A program made the translations under genes and the position numbers. DNA of 64,000 bases, taken from assembly GCA_026182355.1 (NCBI GenBank), contig JAPFBL010000104.1, forward strand, positions 3,883,123 to 3,947,122, in the 5' to 3' direction. Shown here one piece after another: positions 11,353 through 23,659 of the stretch (position 1 is the stretch's first letter; every line of letters begins with the position of its first letter). The stretch is from Hermatobates lingyangjiaoensis. Taxonomy: Eukaryota > Arthropoda > Insecta > Hemiptera > Hermatobatidae. The notes under the pieces are model-generated. The model was given only the letters and a program-made list of their open reading frames with translations. It did no database searches and was not told the DNA's origin.

Positions 11353-12468
11353 AATATTATTGTAACCTCCTTGATCATCAATAGTAACCTCCTAGAATAA
11401 TAGCTACTGCATTGATCGCTAGGGTTGATAAGTTCAGATATAACCTTATCCTTTATTGCGTGCTCAGTAAGGTAATGTATAATCTTAAATTTCGTTTATT
11501 TTCAGGTAACTAATTTTCATTTATGTTTTAATCATTGTATCATGTTTCAGTAAAATACATTATTTTTCAGCAAAATTGAACTTAAACATTTAGGATTGAC
11601 AAGTTTATTTCCCCTACCCAAAGCCTCCATAATATATATATATAATAAGCGTGTCAGCAACTAAAGCTATTAATATGAGCATTACAAGTCAGTCATGCAA
11701 AATCTAAAAACAAAGTCATCCCACAGTTAAGTGAATCACACTCACACCTATTTGCAATATGAAAGTGGTTATGCCATTCATAGACTATTACTATTACTTC
11801 AATTATCATTTTTGAATTAACGACTTAATAAAAGCTCACATACCTTTTAGAACGGTGTCCAACCCAAGCGACAGTCTCTGAAAATAATAAACAATGTATA
11901 TAGTTAGTTATAATTTACTAACATAAACCCTAAAAACAAGGTAAAACCACAAATAACATATTTGAATTTTTTTAAACTTCAATACTAATTACTACATGGT
12001 GATGAGTGTAGGGGAGGACCTATTCCTTCATATGGGAATACCGACGTAATACAGTGGGCAGAGCCCACAATAAATGTATTCATTCATTCACTCTGTAACA
12101 TAGTGAAAATTACTGAAAAGAATAGTCGACACTCGTTGACAACAAAACTACTGAACTCTTATTCTGCCAACCAAATATGTATTATCTTTGGATACTTTTG
12201 CAAAATGAAAAAAAATCATCGAAAGAATATTGAGTGTTGTGTTTAATACGTCATAGTATATACATTAAGACATTCAAGCAGAAAATACAATGTTTCCAAT
12301 AATCTTTGATAGTTATACCTTCTTATCAATTTCTGAATATTACTTTAAGTTTCTATTTTTAAACTGTAGTAAAACTTAAATAATTCAATAATTTAACATT
12401 ATTGAAACATTTTTTTTATCCTCACTTTGCTAAAGCATGTGAAAAAAACGAACGAAATGAAAAAGTTG
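11350..12468. other. Unassigned AT-rich DNA
   Basis: No coding content seen. At 12,000-12,085 a short less AT-rich piece ends in an ATTC tandem run and might be a SINE tail; no second copy was found. Confidence 0.4.
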
Positions 12469-12675
12469 TTACAGAAGACCATGGAAGGGGCTTAGTTTTA
12501 AAAGGGTCGTTACAAAACACAGTACATGAGAGTTGTGTGGGTTGACGAAATAACCCTTGTTTAGTTGAACAAAAAGAGGAATTGAGCGAATTATTTTGTC
12601 CCTGGTTGGATCCAACTTGAATGTCTTCCAGACATCTGTAAGGATTTTAATTTTTTTTTTTAATGGATTATTCAA
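12469..12675 (-). pseudogene. Possible PLE linker between RT and endonuclease
   Basis: The minus-strand frame contains VWKTFKLDPTRDKIIRSIP. In PLE proteins, and in some related retroelement proteins, the stretch between the RT and the endonuclease has a W-K-x-x-x-x-D-P-x-x-x-x-I pattern followed by a proline and a block of basic residues. The agreement here covers about 25 residues only; what follows (FVNPHNSHVLCF) does not match what I expect. There is no true ATG before the poly-K start. This is a tentative call resting on pattern and on the abundance of PLE debris nearby. Confidence 0.3.
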
Positions 12676-14450
12676 GATTAAATTTTATTGCAACAAGTTA
12701 CATTTTTATTCTATTTTTAACTTGTTAATTTAATTTTATTTAATTGCTTTTTTCTATGTGCCATTATAGTATTATAACTGGAGCTTTAATTCTATTCGTC
12801 AATACATATAGTTAGTTTGAAATGTTGGCTTTAAGATTTAATCATTTTTATTTAAGTACCTAAGGTACATTAGAAGGTGCCTGCAGTTCTACTACAAACA
12901 GTTACATGATTGTCGCATTAGTTCTATTCTACTCAAATAATTGACAATGTGAGACCTGATACTGCCAAATATAACACCCTCAGACCACCAATTCACTATA
13001 TGCGTACTCCGTATTCATCCTGGTACAGATTTACTCCATGAGTTACGAACATACTCTACTCATTTTCTTTACTACCCCCACACTAAGAAAACATTGGCCA
13101 TGGATACTGGTCAAACTTTAAAAGCTAACTGAAAACTTTCAGTACAACAGATTACCAACTTGATCAAAATGACATGAATAAAAAAAGATAATGTTTTTTT
13201 TCTCCGTTTTATAAAATATTAAATGGGCATTAACATAAACAAGTATTTCACACACAGTAACCACTTTGCAGATAATAAAAGTACGACTTCCAAGACGTTA
13301 ATATTTCTAATGTTTAAGACCTGTATTCTCCATGAGAGCCTCTTTAATAACAATAATCGTTGATGCGTTTATTTCAAGGAATCTTCTCCCTGCTGTCTTT
13401 TCCTTTTTAATTAAAATGTTTCTTCCTTTTGACCATATTTTTTTTCTTCACTCTCTCTTAAAACCATCCATCTTTCTGTGACAATTTCTCTCTTTTCTTT
13501 TTAATTCTATAAAAAATCCCTTGATAAATATTTTCCAAAACATATTTTCTCTTATGCATAAATCTTGGATACGCTTTCTACTAATATATATTTTATTATT
13601 ATTAAACAACAAAATAAATATTATTTAACGTATACAACTCATTATTTGTCACAATTCCTGTGATTTATATACTCTTTATGATATCTATATTGACATATAT
13701 TATTTAGATAATGTGTTTAGTGTAAAGGTTGTATAAATTTCCACATTTCAAGATGATACATCAAATATAACTAAAATATATGACACTAATTATAACAATA
13801 AAAATACAACTACAAATATATTATAAAATATACCCAAATATTTATTCCCCCGAATTCACTTCATTTACATAGAATACTTTTATTTTAATTTCTGAGTTAA
13901 ATATTATATTAATTATAGGTAAACGTTATTTTTAATTTGGAATGATAAGTAAATATTATTAATATAAATAGTTCACATTTAAGATATTATGTAATTAACT
14001 GTCTATATGATTTAATAAAAACTTGTCACTAAAGGAGATAAAATAAATGTTTCCCGCAAAATCATTACATGGAATAGTTGCAGTTGATTTGTTATGCGTT
14101 TATAATCTCTCTGGAATGATAACCAAAACAAATTGGCGATGTAATTAACTGCCTAAATTTACTTCGGTCATTGATGATACTTAAGGGATCAAATAATTCC
14201 TTTCATTGCAAAGCTTGTTTGGGTTAATTACACTTTTTAACGAGTGTTACTTATAAACTATAGTTACAGGTTCGATTAATACAATCTCATTACATGATTA
14301 CATTTTAATTCGCTTATTATAATTGGCAAATTAGGGTTAGCAATATTAAACCAAAAATATTAATTAATTCATTACTTGTGAAATCTAATATAGTATGGTA
14401 TTTACTAATAAATTCAAAAATTATGTCTCCACACAAAAGATTTTTATGTC
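12676..14450. other. Unassigned AT-rich DNA
   Basis: Pyrimidine-rich patch at 13,380-13,520, otherwise very AT-rich. No coding frame, repeat array or terminal inverted repeat seen. Confidence 0.5.
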
Positions 14451-14454
14451 TAAA

Positions 14455-14590
14455 CTAACACGCGTTTCGAATACTTAGTGTTCTTCTTCAGGTTTACAAC
14501 TTAAAGCACATAAATATGTATGTTTTTTTTAGAAGTAAACCTGAAGAAGAACACTAAGTGTTCTAAAGGCGTTGTTAGCTTTGACATAAT
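14455..14590. mobile_element. Inverted pair of PLE-type hammerhead-like motifs
   Basis: On the minus strand 14,491-14,464 reads CUGAAGA, one A, GAACAC, UAA, GUAUUC, then GAAAC. On the plus strand 14,541-14,567 reads CUGAAGA, A, GAACAC, UAA, GUGUUC, then UAAA. The two copies, with flanking GTAAACCTG and GTTAGC, form an inverted repeat around about 50 bases. In the plus copy the GAAA is mutated to UAAA but the stem is perfect. In the minus copy GAAA is kept but one stem pair is lost. Confidence 0.65.
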
Positions 14591-14670
14591 ACTCTCTTGT
14601 ATTAAACGAAAGCTTATATTTGAAGTTGTTAATTATCATAACTTTTATTCATATAGTGTTACTATGTACT

Positions 14671-14900
14671 AGATTTCACATAAACACGTGAAATGACAGT
14701 CAATGAATAAATCACAATATTAAATGGGAAAACAAGACTAAGATCCTTCAACCATAACAGGCGATCTTCTTCAGAAACAAAAACCCAACTGAGTTGGGTT
14801 TCAGTTGGGTTTTTGACTCTGACCAAGACCACTTGTTACGGTTAAAAGATCTAAGTCTTTTTTTCCCATTTCATATTGTGGTTTGATCATTGATTGTTAC
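14671..14900. mobile_element. Foldback element copy 3
   Basis: It begins with AGATTTCACATAAACACGTG, the outer end seen in inverse form after copy 1. It continues through AAATGGGAAAACAAGACTAA and returns as the reverse complement, ending at CATTGATTGTTAC. The centre holds two hammerhead-like modules facing outward (minus 14,774-14,745 and plus 14,819-14,848), each CUGA + GCC/ACC-type stem. A TATATATA run follows. Confidence 0.7.
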
Positions 14901-17190
14901 TATATATATTGTAATATAACGTATTGTAATATGTTGATATGTGGTAATATGTGTATATATGTATTTTAATTTAATTTACTATTAATGATAATTGTACACA
15001 ATCATTATTTATAATTTTATTTCACTAATCAAATAACCTATTTTGCTACACTTATAATATAAAAAAAGGAGCATGTGAAAATATCATAGTAAATTCATTC
15101 CAAGTAGAGGTACTACTTTGGAGGAAAAAACACGCTCTCGTGTGCAAACGTAATTTTTGAAATTCCTCTACAATATTAATTAAATTCAATTTATATGTGT
15201 TCATTACTATGTTAACTAATAATACATTTAAAATCACTGCAGTTTATTTGTGGTAATTGATTAAAGAGGCATTGAACAGGAAATAAAATGTATTAACTAT
15301 TTATAACTGTTAACTTCATGAATATGCTAAACGGTAGACTATGAAGAATTGGACGAATATTCTGGGCACTCTAACAGGAGATATTGAATTAGAAATGACA
15401 GTGCGATGCAAAACTGTGTATTTAAAGGGGGGAATCCCTTGAAAGTATCACTCACATGCCTCCGTCAGGAGAAGATGAAAGATTCATGCCCCCACGCCTG
15501 GGCTCGCTTTACTGAGACAGTTTTAAAACTTCAAATGTCGATTAACTGAAAAAAAAACTTCTATCCCAAATCTTCACATTTCTAAAAACACTTGAACTTT
15601 TATAATCATTTAAAGATAGAACTCTCCTCAGATATTTCATCTGTTCTTTTTTTTTTCATTTTCTATAGCTATCAGTTTCAGTGAATTCGTAAATCATTTT
15701 AAAATTTACAACCTCAAGTAATAAGTTACACATATTAAAAATGAAATGACCCTAATTAATGATGAAGCTCTTAACTTGCTTAAGTTAAAAACAAATTAAT
15801 TCAACTAAATTTAAAATGCAAACAATAAATAACTTACAATGGTGATAACAAAAACAATAACAAAACACTGGTAGAAATTACCTCAGGAGAAATATAACTC
15901 CCCCCCCCCCCCCCGGGCAATTTTATTAAGTGTATCTAAATGACTTTACAATTTCCAATCCTGAAATCTATTTGCTAGCTCCATAAAATTTTGGATGAAA
16001 CTGGGTGAGCGTTACAAGAAAGAGGCTATAATGTTAAGACTAACCACCTCAGGAAGAAAGATGTTTTTTTTACCTAGAACCGATTTACCTAGAGCCCACC
16101 TTTTCTACTCGTACTATCATACAATTGTGATTCGGTAATATTATTGCAGACTAAAACCAACCTATTAACACACCAACATTGTTTTCATTTGTTTTAATAT
16201 TTTATTCGTTTTAAAAACTATCATTAACATATGGCACAAAATAAATTATATTCTTTAAAGATTTCCCTTTTTTTCCAACATATGCATCTGTAGACTTTCA
16301 TCTTTTGAGATGTTCTGGGAGCGCAAAATGTGGTCCATTTAGCCAGTAGGTACCCTTATGCGTTATGGGTGTGATAAATCATCGAGTCGACTCGACTATG
16401 AATGTACTAACTTTAATTCACTTAACTTTATTAGGGTAGGAATTTCAAACGACTAGCTGGCATCTTACAGGCTCTAAGAAAACAGACTTATGCCTTTTCT
16501 GGAGGGTAGAACGCTTGGGATTTTTTTATGTCCCACATGAAAAATTTATAGCCGTCATCAAGATGTCAGTATTCAATATTTAGTACTAGCGGTAAGTATG
16601 CTACTTGTTACACAGTACTAACTCCATGGTATTTAAAATAGAACACTGTTATTTTAGTGTTTGCGTATTTCTTATTATAATATTATTCTAATCTTTCTTA
16701 AATATGATTAGAGATCTACACTTTAGCAGAAAATATTTATTTTTTTGTATTTGAACAACAATTATATTCAATTTGAATGACTGCAGTGAAACTGCTTCCT
16801 TATGCAAATTCGCATTATTATGATTTTGATAAGATTTAAACTGAACGTAGGTCTATTGACATTGATGAAACCCTCAAGTTCTAAACATTTTCACTTATTC
16901 ACAATGTTTAAAATTGCTTCTGTAAAACATCTCGAAAGAAGCTTTTCCGCTTTAACAGTATTTACATTTCAGATATTATAAATATTTCAAGAACAAATAG
17001 TTTATCAAATCATTAATTATTTTGTAGCAGCGCTGATTGGGATATTCCAGAGCCTTTCAGGCATTTCATTATAAACTGATTGCAGATTAAATATTAATTA
17101 TTAATGATTTAAAAATAGCAAAGAATAAACGAATTAAATTACGATGTAGTACATGTTTAAAAGTATATTTTGTTTAAAAGGATGTCACAA
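14901..17190. other. Unassigned AT-rich DNA with a poly-C run
   Basis: A 15-base poly-C run at 15,900-15,914 is the only sharp feature. The weak frame at 15,052-15,237 (minus) has no recognisable domain. The segment 16,290-16,560 is less AT-rich but shows neither terminal repeats nor coding sequence that I can support. Confidence 0.45.
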
Positions 17191-17194
17191 TAAA

Positions 17195-17412
17195 CTTGTG
17201 AAAAAAAATCACATCGAAGCCAGAGAAAGAAATCACAAAAAAAGAATAAGATCTTTCACCCGGAACAAGCGAACTTCTGCAGATTCAACTGACTCAGTTT
17301 GACTGACTCCGTCAACCAATTAGTATCAGTTTGACTCTGACGAAAACCTCTTGTTTATGTTGAATGACCTTATTCTTTTCTAGTGTGATTTCATAGTGTG
17401 GTTTAGATGATG
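17195..17412. mobile_element. Foldback element copy 4 (degenerate)
   Basis: The left side has AGAATAAGATCTTTCACC and the right side GAATGACCTTATTCTTTTCT, in inverse order around a centre with GTTTGACTCTGACGAAAACC. Both sides carry CUGA-type modules, with mutations in the stem. It is the most diverged member of the family at 5.2, 11.1, 14.7 and 23.2 kb. Confidence 0.6.
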
Positions 17413-17521
17413 TATATTCTTTTGTATATTAAAAAGACTATCTCAATTCTAGAACTGAAGTCAATGTAGGTTATATAAACAAATAAATGAAATAGACGAG
17501 TTGTCCATTCTGTTTGGTGCA

Positions 17522-17921
17522 TAGCAGAGATGGGCATACCGAGTAAAAAGTATTCGAATAAAGCCGGGTATCAATGTAGTTGAATACGTAGTTCCGACAC
17601 CAACACGACTACCTTCGAATACTTCGATACGTATTCGGTCAGCCTCTTATGATACGAATACAAAGTAGTCGCATCGGATTCGTTCTTATCAAGTACTCCG
17701 TTTTCTCTTCTCCTCACCACAGATTACGACGTTAGCCACCACCCACCAACTCCTACTCATTCTTCTCTTCCCGCAAATTATAATAACGATTTGCTTAGCA
17801 CTTGTACCATTGCCTCAAGCGACCAGCTACAGTGACTGGTAATACCTCTCCACTCCGCCCTCAAGCTTGAGACTGCGTCTCAAGCTTGAGACCTGCATCT
17901 CGTGTCTGACCATCTCTGCTA
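17522..17921. mobile_element. Small TIR element, about 400 bp, hAT-like ends
   Basis: The ends are 12-bp perfect inverted repeats (TAGCAGAGATGG at 17,522-17,533 and its complement at 17,910-17,921). CAGAGATGGGCA is a typical hAT terminus. The interior is less AT-rich than its surroundings and contains a CTCAAGCTTGAGA motif twice near the right end. No convincing 8-bp target-site duplication is visible, so the exact borders are uncertain. Non-autonomous: there is no transposase. Confidence 0.5.
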
Positions 17922-19438
17922 GTTCATTTTATCTGTTTTTTATTGTCCTCTGTTCTATTAAAAAATTCTACCACTATTAAAAAAATAAATAAATTTACTC
18001 TACCGAGTGTTTTTTTATTGTTTTTTATCAGTTCTAAATAAGTCCTGTCAACTACAATATTCGTACAAAGCATTTATTAATAAAGCATTTTTTCCTGTTA
18101 AAAATGAATCCTAACATTAAGTTGTGTAATTAAGTGGGCCAGTCCCCTAATAATAATAATACATCACTTTTTTTACCAACGATGTCAAAAAGTAAATTTC
18201 TGGCTTACAATAATTTTAGATTGTAGATAGCTGTAAGTTAATATATGTATGTGATGGGATAAACAATGAGTGTCAAGTAATCAGAGAAAATGATTCTATA
18301 CACAAGATACTGGATAGCTGAATGAGTGCATTGTATTCTAAGTATGGAATACGGGCTCTGAGTATCAAATACGATTCGATACGCGAGACTATCTAATGCA
18401 TAGTAGCAATGCAAGAATGTTACAAATGTTTCATCAGCTCTTTCGGTTGATTGTGGTAAAATGTTCATTAATGTTTAAATAAAATGTTTGTTTATGAAAC
18501 CAAAGAAAGGTCAGACATGACAAGCATTGCTCTTTGTATAACATTTTTTTTAAGATCACTCAAAAAAAATTCATTTAAGCCTTTTGGGGGTGTATATATA
18601 AGCTAAAAGTAACTTCACTTAGTTATATTTTGAACATTATCAGCAAATAACTTAATAATACATTAGGAAATAAATAGCTACTAATAAGAAGATTTGAACT
18701 GTCTAAGTAAAAAGACAAACTATCTCTAAATTGGTGTCAAATTATTCTGAAATGTGTTTAGTGGGGTAGAATAACTTACAGGTAAAAGTGACTTGTAATT
18801 TTTCGTAGTTACTCTGAGGAAGGGAATACGGGAGTATTTGCAATAACAAATAAATTTGACACTTCAATATTTCATTTCAACAGTTTGACATTCATCATGA
18901 TCAGAAGAAAAAATACTGTTAATGATGGATGTAAAATGTCAAAATTATTTTAATATACACATACTAGACTACCCGTGACCCTATGTTATGTGTCACTCAG
19001 AAATTATAACAATAGGTATTGAAATTAATTCACTGAACGTGATAGACAAGGATGATTATTAACGCACGGAATCAGATTCTTATATGGCCCAAGCTTTTGA
19101 TATAGCATTCTTAACATAATTTAAGATAAAAACATAGTAAATATATTTTGCAAAATAAAAATCATTTAAAAGTAAAAAAAAATTATTTTATCACATCAAT
19201 AAATAAAACATCAATTCAAGTTATGTACACAATGAAATATATTTAAAACAAACAAAACTTGTAAATTAAAATTGGTAATTTATTTACCTAACACAAAATA
19301 ACATTAATGAGAGGAATGTGTCTTTATAATATTACCTTAGGACATTCGTATTTTATCTGACAATTGTGTTCAAGTTGTTTGTAAAATTACTCATTTTTAA
19401 CCTCTAATGTAGTAGTTTATTATATATTTGTTGCATTC
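17922..19438. other. Unassigned AT-rich DNA
   Basis: No coding frame with recognisable content; the minus frame at 18,238-18,468 looks like chance. No repeats beyond short homopolymers. Confidence 0.5.
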
Positions 19439-19614
19439 ATTTATAATACATTAGCGGTACTGTCATCAGCGAGCACGCAAGCCTCTAGGCTACTCTTGCT
19501 CCATGCCTCTATTTTATTACCAGTGTTTATATTTCGCAAATTTTAAATTCAAATTTTCTTCTGTTACATTTATATATAATACATTTGCACTACTGTCATC
19601 GGCGAGCACGCAAG
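19439..19614 (+). repeat. Direct repeat, two diverged copies
   Basis: A unit of about 45 bases containing CTGTCATCAGCGAGCACGCA occurs at 19,439-19,481 and again at 19,568-19,614 (CTGTCATCGGCGAGCACGCA), about 130 bases apart. The intervening sequence is AT-rich. The identity of the repeat is unknown. Confidence 0.7.
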
Positions 19615-19689
19615 ACACTTGCTACCCTGGCTACAAATTTAGGAATATAGTGATAATTTTCTTTTATTTAACATTTTTCAGGTAATAAA

Positions 19690-22550
19690 TAATATATATT
19701 TAATTTTAGGTCTCTATCTCCACGGGAATTGGATGAACAAACAAACAAACAAATAAACGAACTTTATGAATAAAGATAAACTAAATATAAAAACTGGAGT
19801 AGTCTAGAAGGCGAAGAAAGTCTTTTTAAATTCATCAGAGTTACAGTTAGAAAGACCAGAGAAACTACATCAATATCAGTGAAATTTCCGGATAGTATTT
19901 AGTAGTCCAATTCAATTCAGAGCCAGTTGTCTTAGCTAAGATACGTCACCAGTTTGGACTGGAGTACTATTGGTCTCTTCACTACTAAGTTTTCCTTGGA
20001 GCTGTCATTACTTTGTAATTAACTTAACTTTCCTACTGTCATTAAGGCGTTCTTTCCCATGTATTTTTCTCCCTCTTCCTCCATCACATATTACCCAAAA
20101 ACATCTTATCTTCAAGTTGCTTACTCCATGCATTATCAAAAGAGACATACAATCTCATATTTTTTAACTATCACTAAGAGAAAATAAATGGGTTTCCAAA
20201 GCAACCCGATAAAAAGATTGTTGACAAACATCTCATTATCATTGGGTGTGCTGTAGATAACACTTTTTTCCTGATGACACGTCAACCAAAAGAAATACAT
20301 TGTCTTTTCATTGTAAAAAAAACTGAAAAGGGTGATTTGTTAATAGTGAAACAGCTAAGATAACCTTATCAGCCAGTTGAAGAGGCGAGAACCATTTCAT
20401 AACACATAAGCGTCGTGCACTGAGCAATGATATTAGTACAACCTCAATAATAACATTGCACTACTGAGCAAAACTTACTTCTAAACTTCTTCATTAAAAA
20501 CAGTATCACCGCAAATTGTCAACGCGAATTTAACATATTTACAGTTTGTTTAGGTTTTGAAAAGTTAGAAAAACAAAAAATGATGGCATGGATTAAAAGT
20601 TTTAGACAACAAAATTTGAAGTAGACTATGACTTGTTCTGACTTTTTTTTAAATTTTGGTTTTAAAAAATATTTTAATCAGAATTTTTTCATCAAATTGT
20701 TATGTATTTTACTGTTTACAGCTTCCATAGGTTCAGACGTAAACATATTCTAAAAAGTAATTCACAAAGAGCTCTTCACGATGGAAACAGTGATACCAAT
20801 TTGTTCAATAGTTTCCTATGTCTTATAAATGTTATGAAAAAAAGTACTAAATGACGAAACATGTATCATTAATATTTTTTTTATATAGGTGATACTATTT
20901 TTTTTTAATTTTTGATACAAAAACTAACCGGGAAAATTACTAAGCAAATGCGACCCTTTTCTTTCAAACTGGAGATTAATTGACAACTTCTATTGTAAAA
21001 AACAGATAGAAATTGATTTTTATATAGTATATCACTATAGATTATAGATGGTATAAAACATGGCGTTAAGTAATAGACTCATATAGTTCTGTTCAGAATT
21101 TGATGAAAAACTGTACTTTGAAAACAAAAATGTTGACCAAATATTGTTTCAATATTTACTAATAATCATGATTGAAACAAATATTTCATTTTGTGTATAT
21201 AAAAGATATTGTCAATACCAACTATTATTTATGCCCCTATAAACACTAATTTCTAATATTTAAACAACAAAATTACATTTATTAAAGGCAGTTAATTTCA
21301 GTGACACTTATTCTTCTAAATGTTGTATTATTAAAAGTGGTAGAAATGCAGTTTTGATAGAAGTTGAAATAACAAAAATTGAGATACTGCAAATAAAAAA
21401 AAAATAATCCAATAGTTGAACAACAAATCACTGGAGCATAGTACAAATTTATTTCTGCAAAACTTTTCCATAAAGGAATTATATAGCTGAGTAGCAGACT
21501 ACTACATAAGAAAGAGGGATAGAATTTACGGGCGTCGCGAGGGAAAACGCTGACGACTCAACAGGAAGAGATATCAGAGGAGTCTATTGCGGTTCCTTCC
21601 CAAATACTACCCCCTCAACCCTTTCTTATACCACACAATACCTCCAAGTAGGCGCTTCATTGATGCATCTACTTACCTCACTCCTAACGCTTCTGCTTTC
21701 AGCTTCCAATGTTATTCATTTCAAACCTTTAATCAATATCGAAATGAATTTTCAAGCTGATACAGTTTCAACAATGATACTTTTATGCATAAGACTATAG
21801 TTGCATAACTGTAATCATCAACCGAAATGAAAAATTCCTCAGATGGGAAAAAGTAAAAATTAATACAATTATTTCGTTTAACACAAATACAATGAGGGCT
21901 TAGTTTGAATGTTCTGAAGAGTAAATGAGTGTTGACAGTATGTCCCAAACTTTTAGCGACTTTTCTCGTTCCGAAATTTATTTAATTATATACGCAAATT
22001 ATAAAAGATAAATAGACATAAGATATGTATTTACAGCTTTTAATAGGATTGGGGTATTAACATATAATATCATTGTTGGGTTAATAACGATGTGATAATG
22101 TTCATATGAAATAGAATTCAAGCGAGTCATACGAACATCTTATTTCAGAAAGTGATTTGTTTACAATAATATTCAAAACATGCAAAACAACCGTCAATAA
22201 ACCAAAAATGATATTAGTTTTTAAAATATGAAACAACCATACCTCGTATTTCTTCATGCTTGATGGATTTTTAAAGAATATGTGCTACTTTTAGAGCCAA
22301 GTGTTCCTAAAACAGTGGTTGAGCAAGCAGAATGATAGTAGAGGTAGGATGGATTCCAACTCCAATAAGGTATTTAATAACCGCTGTCTACTGACAGCCT
22401 GACGTTCTCATTACCATTAATTAATGGGAATCATAAACTTCTTTTTTAATATGATGAACTCTTGGATCAATCTTGTAGGTTTTTAAATTCATAAATGTAA
22501 AATACAATATTAATTTTTTTAATTTTTAAAAATCTGTTTGTTTTTTTTGA
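19690..22550. other. Unassigned AT-rich DNA
   Basis: Read on both strands with no supported gene. The short piece 21,530-21,660 is less AT-rich but shows no motif. The frames at 19,970 and 21,733 lack recognisable domains. Confidence 0.45.
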
Positions 22551-22554
22551 CTAT

Positions 22555-22840
22555 CAGAGTGACTTTTAAATTAGTCTGATCAATCTGCCTCAAGATCTGT
22601 ACACGGAAACAGTCATTGAAACTAAGTCCATGAGAACTGGGATGGGTAGCAACGGGAAGGTCACTGCGTTTGCTAACGGACGACCTGTTCATACTGTCGA
22701 TTATTCATACACGTTGGATTAGCTTGGTGAAAGCTTAACCCACATAAAAGGAATCACGCAAGGATCAATACAAGCTGTATACAAAGTTACCAGAGGTACA
22801 AGAAGTATTGTGGACGATAGGGTAGGTGCGTTTACTATGG
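22555..22840 (-). pseudogene. PLE GIY-YIG endonuclease fragment, copy 2
   Basis: The minus strand reads FYVG, then a damaged stretch, then RSDLPVATHPSSHGLSF, NDCFRVQILRQID and QTNLKVTL. It aligns residue by residue with the copy at 5541-5781. Here the YVG motif that opens the GIY-YIG domain is retained. The part after KVTL (the ASEEAL helix) is missing, cut at a run of A on the minus strand. There is at least one stop and one frameshift between YVG and the NHRS region. On the plus strand to its right, a PLE end lies in the opposite direction. Confidence 0.75.
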
Positions 22841-22929
22841 AAAGAGGTAAATGAAGGAACGGGATAGATGATAGGACAATAAGACACCCACAACGTCCAA
22901 ATTTTCATTTTTTTTTTTCATTTTTCTCA

Positions 22930-23165
22930 TTTTTCATTTTTGTTTTCATTCATTTAATCTTTATTTGGCTTTTATTTCTTTATCTTCCTTGTCTCCCCTC
23001 CCTCTGAATGTTGCCTACACTGTTTCAGTGTTTCTGTTTGAACACCATCCAGTCGTTATCAGCCTTTGAAGCGATTCAATCTACTCCTGATGACGAGGAC
23101 GTCAAAATATAGTAGTGAGTTTCAGTGATATCTTTTCTGTGTGTTCTTTTAAAAATTTTAGTTTA
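22930..23165 (+). mobile_element. PLE end with hammerhead-like motif, copy 2
   Basis: Homologous over its whole length to 5820-6060, from the T-rich start and TTTATTTGGCTTTTATTTCT to TTTTAGTTTACATA. The module at 23,087-23,107 reads CUGAUGA, C, GAGGACGUC, then AAAA where the other copy has GAAA. It is in opposite orientation to the adjacent endonuclease fragment, so this is either an inverted-terminal arrangement or a separate insertion. Confidence 0.7.
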
Positions 23166-23180
23166 CATACACATATATGT

Positions 23181-23345
23181 ATGATCAAACCACAATAAGA
23201 AAATGGGATAGCAAGACTAAGATCTTGCTTCGTAACAAGACGAAGACTGCTTGTTATGGTTCAAAGATCTTAGTCTTGCTTTCCCATTTTCTTATTGTGG
23301 TTTGATCATTGATTGTTATTTCACGTGTTTATGTGAAATCTTTTT
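23181..23345. mobile_element. Foldback element copy 5
   Basis: Left arm 23,181-23,226 and right arm 23,264-23,309 match with one mismatch (ATGATCAAACCACAATAAG at the outer ends). The centre is shorter than in copy 1 and only one hammerhead-like half remains (GACTGC...GGTTCAAAG). The right side continues into the shared ATTGATTGTTATTTCACG tail and then TA-rich sequence. Confidence 0.8.
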
Positions 23346-23357
23346 ATACATATATGT

Positions 23358-23655
23358 ATATATATATATTAGTGAAAAATGAAAACTTAGCCGAGAAAAA
23401 ATTAAATTCACTCACATTGTTTTAGTATGTTAGAAAATTAAATAGAAAATCTAGTTTATATATATATATATTAGTAAAAAATGAAAACTTAGCCAAGAAA
23501 AAACTAAATTTAATCACAATGTTTTGGTATGTGAGAAAATCTAGTTTATATATATATATTAGTGAAAAATGAAAATTTAGCCAAGAAAAAACTAGTTTAG
23601 ATATATGAATATCTAAAAACTAAATTCATGTCTACTCACAATGTTTTGGTATGCT
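23358..23655 (+). repeat. Three-copy tandem repeat, about 100-bp unit, TA-delimited
   Basis: Three successive units start in TATATATATTAGT, continue GAAAAATGAAAACTTAGCC, and include TCACAATGTTTTGGTATG. The first two also end in AAATCTAGTTT. Starts are near 23,358, 23,457 and 23,548; the third carries an insertion near its centre. The CTAGTTTATATATA junction resembles the PLE 3' end at 6050. Confidence 0.75.
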
Positions 23656-23659
23656 ACAA

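Noticed and set aside
20271..20300. CTGATGACACGTCAACC, a possible hammerhead core
   Set aside because: No GAAA box and no stem of more than three pairs; no PLE sequence nearby.
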